DNA of 64,000 nt from Aequorivita sinensis. GTDB taxonomy: Bacteria; Bacteroidota; Bacteroidia; Flavobacteriales; Flavobacteriaceae. The DNA lies in the NCBI RefSeq assembly GCF_006346335.1, contig NZ_VDMC01000008.1:1-64000 (forward strand), given 5' to 3'. Positions 62,722 to 64,000 of the stretch are shown here, piece after piece. The translations under genes were made by a program, and so were the position numbers. Under the pieces are notes generated by a model that did no database searches, had not been told where the DNA came from, and worked only from the letters and a program-made list of their open reading frames with translations. How positions within the stretch are numbered: the stretch's first letter is position 1; every line of letters begins with the position of its first letter.

Positions 62722-64000
62722 TTAATTTTTCATCAATTTCTTAGTAGCAGTTTTGTTTCCGTTTTTAACCACTAGGAAGTACATTCCACTATCAATATAG
62801 TTGTAGTCTAATTGCTTGTTAAATACTCCAGAAGTATTAACATCGTCATAGATAAACTGATTGATAATTCTACCTCTTAAGTCGTAAAGCGATACTTCTA
62901 TGTTTTCACTAGAATTAGGAGTAAAGCTTAAGTTGAATACTCCACTAGATGGGTTAGGGTATACTGAGAAGTTCTCGAATGAGAAGTCTTCAGTACCTAC
63001 AGTTCCTTCTACGATAATTTTAGTATCGTTAATAGAGTAGAAAATATTATCAGAAGCCATAACCATAACTCTACCATTGTTTGTGTTTACGTTAGGTACG
63101 TTAATAGTTGCGCTTCCAGTGTTAGGTACATTAAGAGCAATAGTAATTGGATAAGTAAAACCTCCATCAGTTGAGAATTTAATATCAACATTAGAGCAGT
63201 TTACTGGAGCCGCATCACTATTTGCAACATCCCAAGTAATAACTTCAGTACTTTGTGTAGTCCAGTTAATTGGGTTATTAGGGTCTGACTGAGAAGTTAC
63301 TTTAAATGGCCCACTATTTCCATCAACAGTAACAAAAGTATTGTCACTTGCTGTAGCTCCACCACCGGCAGCGTTATCTCTAACAGTATATCTAAAGTTC
63401 ATGTTTCTACCTACAGCAGGAACTGCTTCCCATCTGTTTGCTGTTGGAGGATTGTTTCCACCAAGGTCACCAGAAAGAACAAAATTAATTCTTGGCATAA
63501 ATCTATCAGGTGAATCTGAAGGCTCTTCCGATCTAAATGCTGGTCCGCCAATTGAAGTATTTCTTGGTGGCATAGGAGCAATTTCAGTGTTCATTTGTTC
63601 CCAAGTATGAGTAAGTGCATCGCCATCAGGATCTGAAGCCGTACCCATTAATATAAATGGAGTAGACTTTGGAATTGTACGTCCAGGACCTGCATCTGCC
63701 ACAGGAGGTTGGTTTCCTGTTGGTGTTTGTACACCACATTGACCAACACCAGAAGAAATATTTATCCACATTTCTTGGATACTTCTTGCATGGAAATAAT
63801 CGTCACTTCTACTCTGTACGTTAGGGTTACAAATACCAGCATAAGCCATAATTGTAGATCCACTACCTGGTTCTACAGCTGTACTGTTATTACGGTTACC
63901 ATTACAAGAATTATTAAAAGTATGGTTAGCTCCATATTGGTGACCCATTTCGTGTGATACATAGTCAACATCATAAGCATCCCCTTTTGGACTGTTTGTA
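62722..64000 (-). CDS. T9SS-secreted reprolysin-like zinc metallopeptidase (5' part missing)
   Basis: The frame stays open to the right edge of the window, so the N-terminus is cut off. The zinc site HExxHxxGxxH is visible as YVSHEMGHQYGANHTF (bases 63913-63960), followed by the Met-turn MAYAGICNPN, which marks a metzincin of the reprolysin/M12B-like group. Downstream lie PKD-like or other beta-sandwich repeats (DPDGDALTHTWEQM, FRYTVRDNA, ITWDVANSDAAPVNCSNVDIKFSTDGG) and a type A T9SS sorting domain (FSVYPNPSSGVF, YIDSGMYFLVV, KKLMKN). Probably an extracellular protease. Confidence 0.92.
   Translation of the reverse strand, partial: TNSPKGDAYDVDYVSHEMGHQYGANHTFNNSCNGNRNNSTAVEPGSGSTIMAYAGICNPNVQSRSDDYFHARSIQEMWINISSGVGQCGVQTPTGNQPPVADAGPGRTIPKSTPFILMGTASDPDGDALTHTWEQMNTEIAPMPPRNTSIGGPAFRSEEPSDSPDRFMPRINFVLSGDLGGNNPPTANRWEAVPAVGRNMNFRYTVRDNAAGGGATASDNTFVTVDGNSGPFKVTSQSDPNNPINWTTQSTEVITWDVANSDAAPVNCSNVDIKFSTDGGFTYPITIALNVPNTGSATINVPNVNTNNGRVMVMASDNIFYSINDTKIIVEGTVGTEDFSFENFSVYPNPSSGVFNLSFTPNSSENIEVSLYDLRGRIINQFIYDDVNTSGVFNKQLDYNYIDSGMYFLVVKNGNKTATKKLMKN

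Noticed and set aside
1-64000. CRISPR arrays, tRNA or rRNA genes, prophage or complete insertion sequence
   Set aside because: No regularly spaced repeats, rRNA stretches, cloverleaf sequences, integrase or transposase genes were found by reading.

Overview
The window is AT-rich chromosomal DNA from a member of the Bacteroidota, most probably a marine-type Flavobacteriaceae. Supporting signs: five secreted proteins end in the type A sorting domain of the type IX secretion system (T9SS), several start sites are preceded by TAnnTTTG (the Bacteroidota -7 element) rather than sigma70 -10 boxes, a CarboxypepD_reg/DUF5686 outer-membrane protein lies beside etfBA and pdhB, and the lysyl-tRNA synthetase carries a C-terminal extension. 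No rRNA, tRNA, CRISPR array, prophage or complete insertion sequence was seen.

Layout. 0-12 kb: flavin reductase, T9SS protein, a divergent DsbA-like/HxlR pair with MFS and MgtC-type membrane proteins, a CodA-like deaminase, then a stress group (NTF2-like, YceI, catalase) and an EEP-family phosphohydrolase. 11.5-18 kb: three T9SS-secreted proteins, a PLP decarboxylase and a BaiN-like flavoprotein. 18-26.7 kb: aconitase, an old yellow enzyme, a luciferase-like monooxygenase, a HAD phosphatase, a DnaQ/GIY-YIG fusion and a DUF1206 membrane protein. 26.7-29.4 kb: a two-component system whose kinase looks like a lipoprotein with TPRs. 29.8-34.5 kb is the accessory part: small secreted proteins with an unnamed Trp-rich repeat domain, then a tightly coupled XRE regulator + RecB-type nuclease/helicase (DUF2075) pair behind a perfect operator-like dyad. 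34.5-45 kb: Nudix, Kazal lipoprotein, egtD-egtB (ergothioneine), two secreted TonB-C-terminal-like proteins, thyA, a nucleoside transporter, a bifunctional nuclease, etfA-etfB and pdhB. 45-64 kb: DUF5686 protein, PLP lyase, glucosaminidase, hemL, hutU, a GxxExxY gene inside inverted repeats, era, der, lysS, small lipoproteins and a T9SS metallopeptidase cut by the window edge.

How it fits together. Most genes are core metabolism and cell maintenance of an aerobic heterotroph: TCA cycle entry (pdhB, acnA), electron transfer (etfBA), nucleotide supply (thyA, CNT transporter, Nudix), haem synthesis (hemL) feeding catalase, histidine use (hutU) and histidine conversion to ergothioneine (egtBD). 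Peroxide and redox defence recurs (katA, YceI, DsbA/HxlR, egtBD). The best candidates for something undescribed are the XRE-DUF2075 pair with its upstream inverted repeats (32.1-34.5 kb), the Trp-rich repeat family (30.3-31.8 kb), and the 443-bp inverted-repeat unit that carries only a GxxExxY nuclease-fold protein (53.8-54.2 kb). All functions are inferred from sequence by eye; no database search was run.
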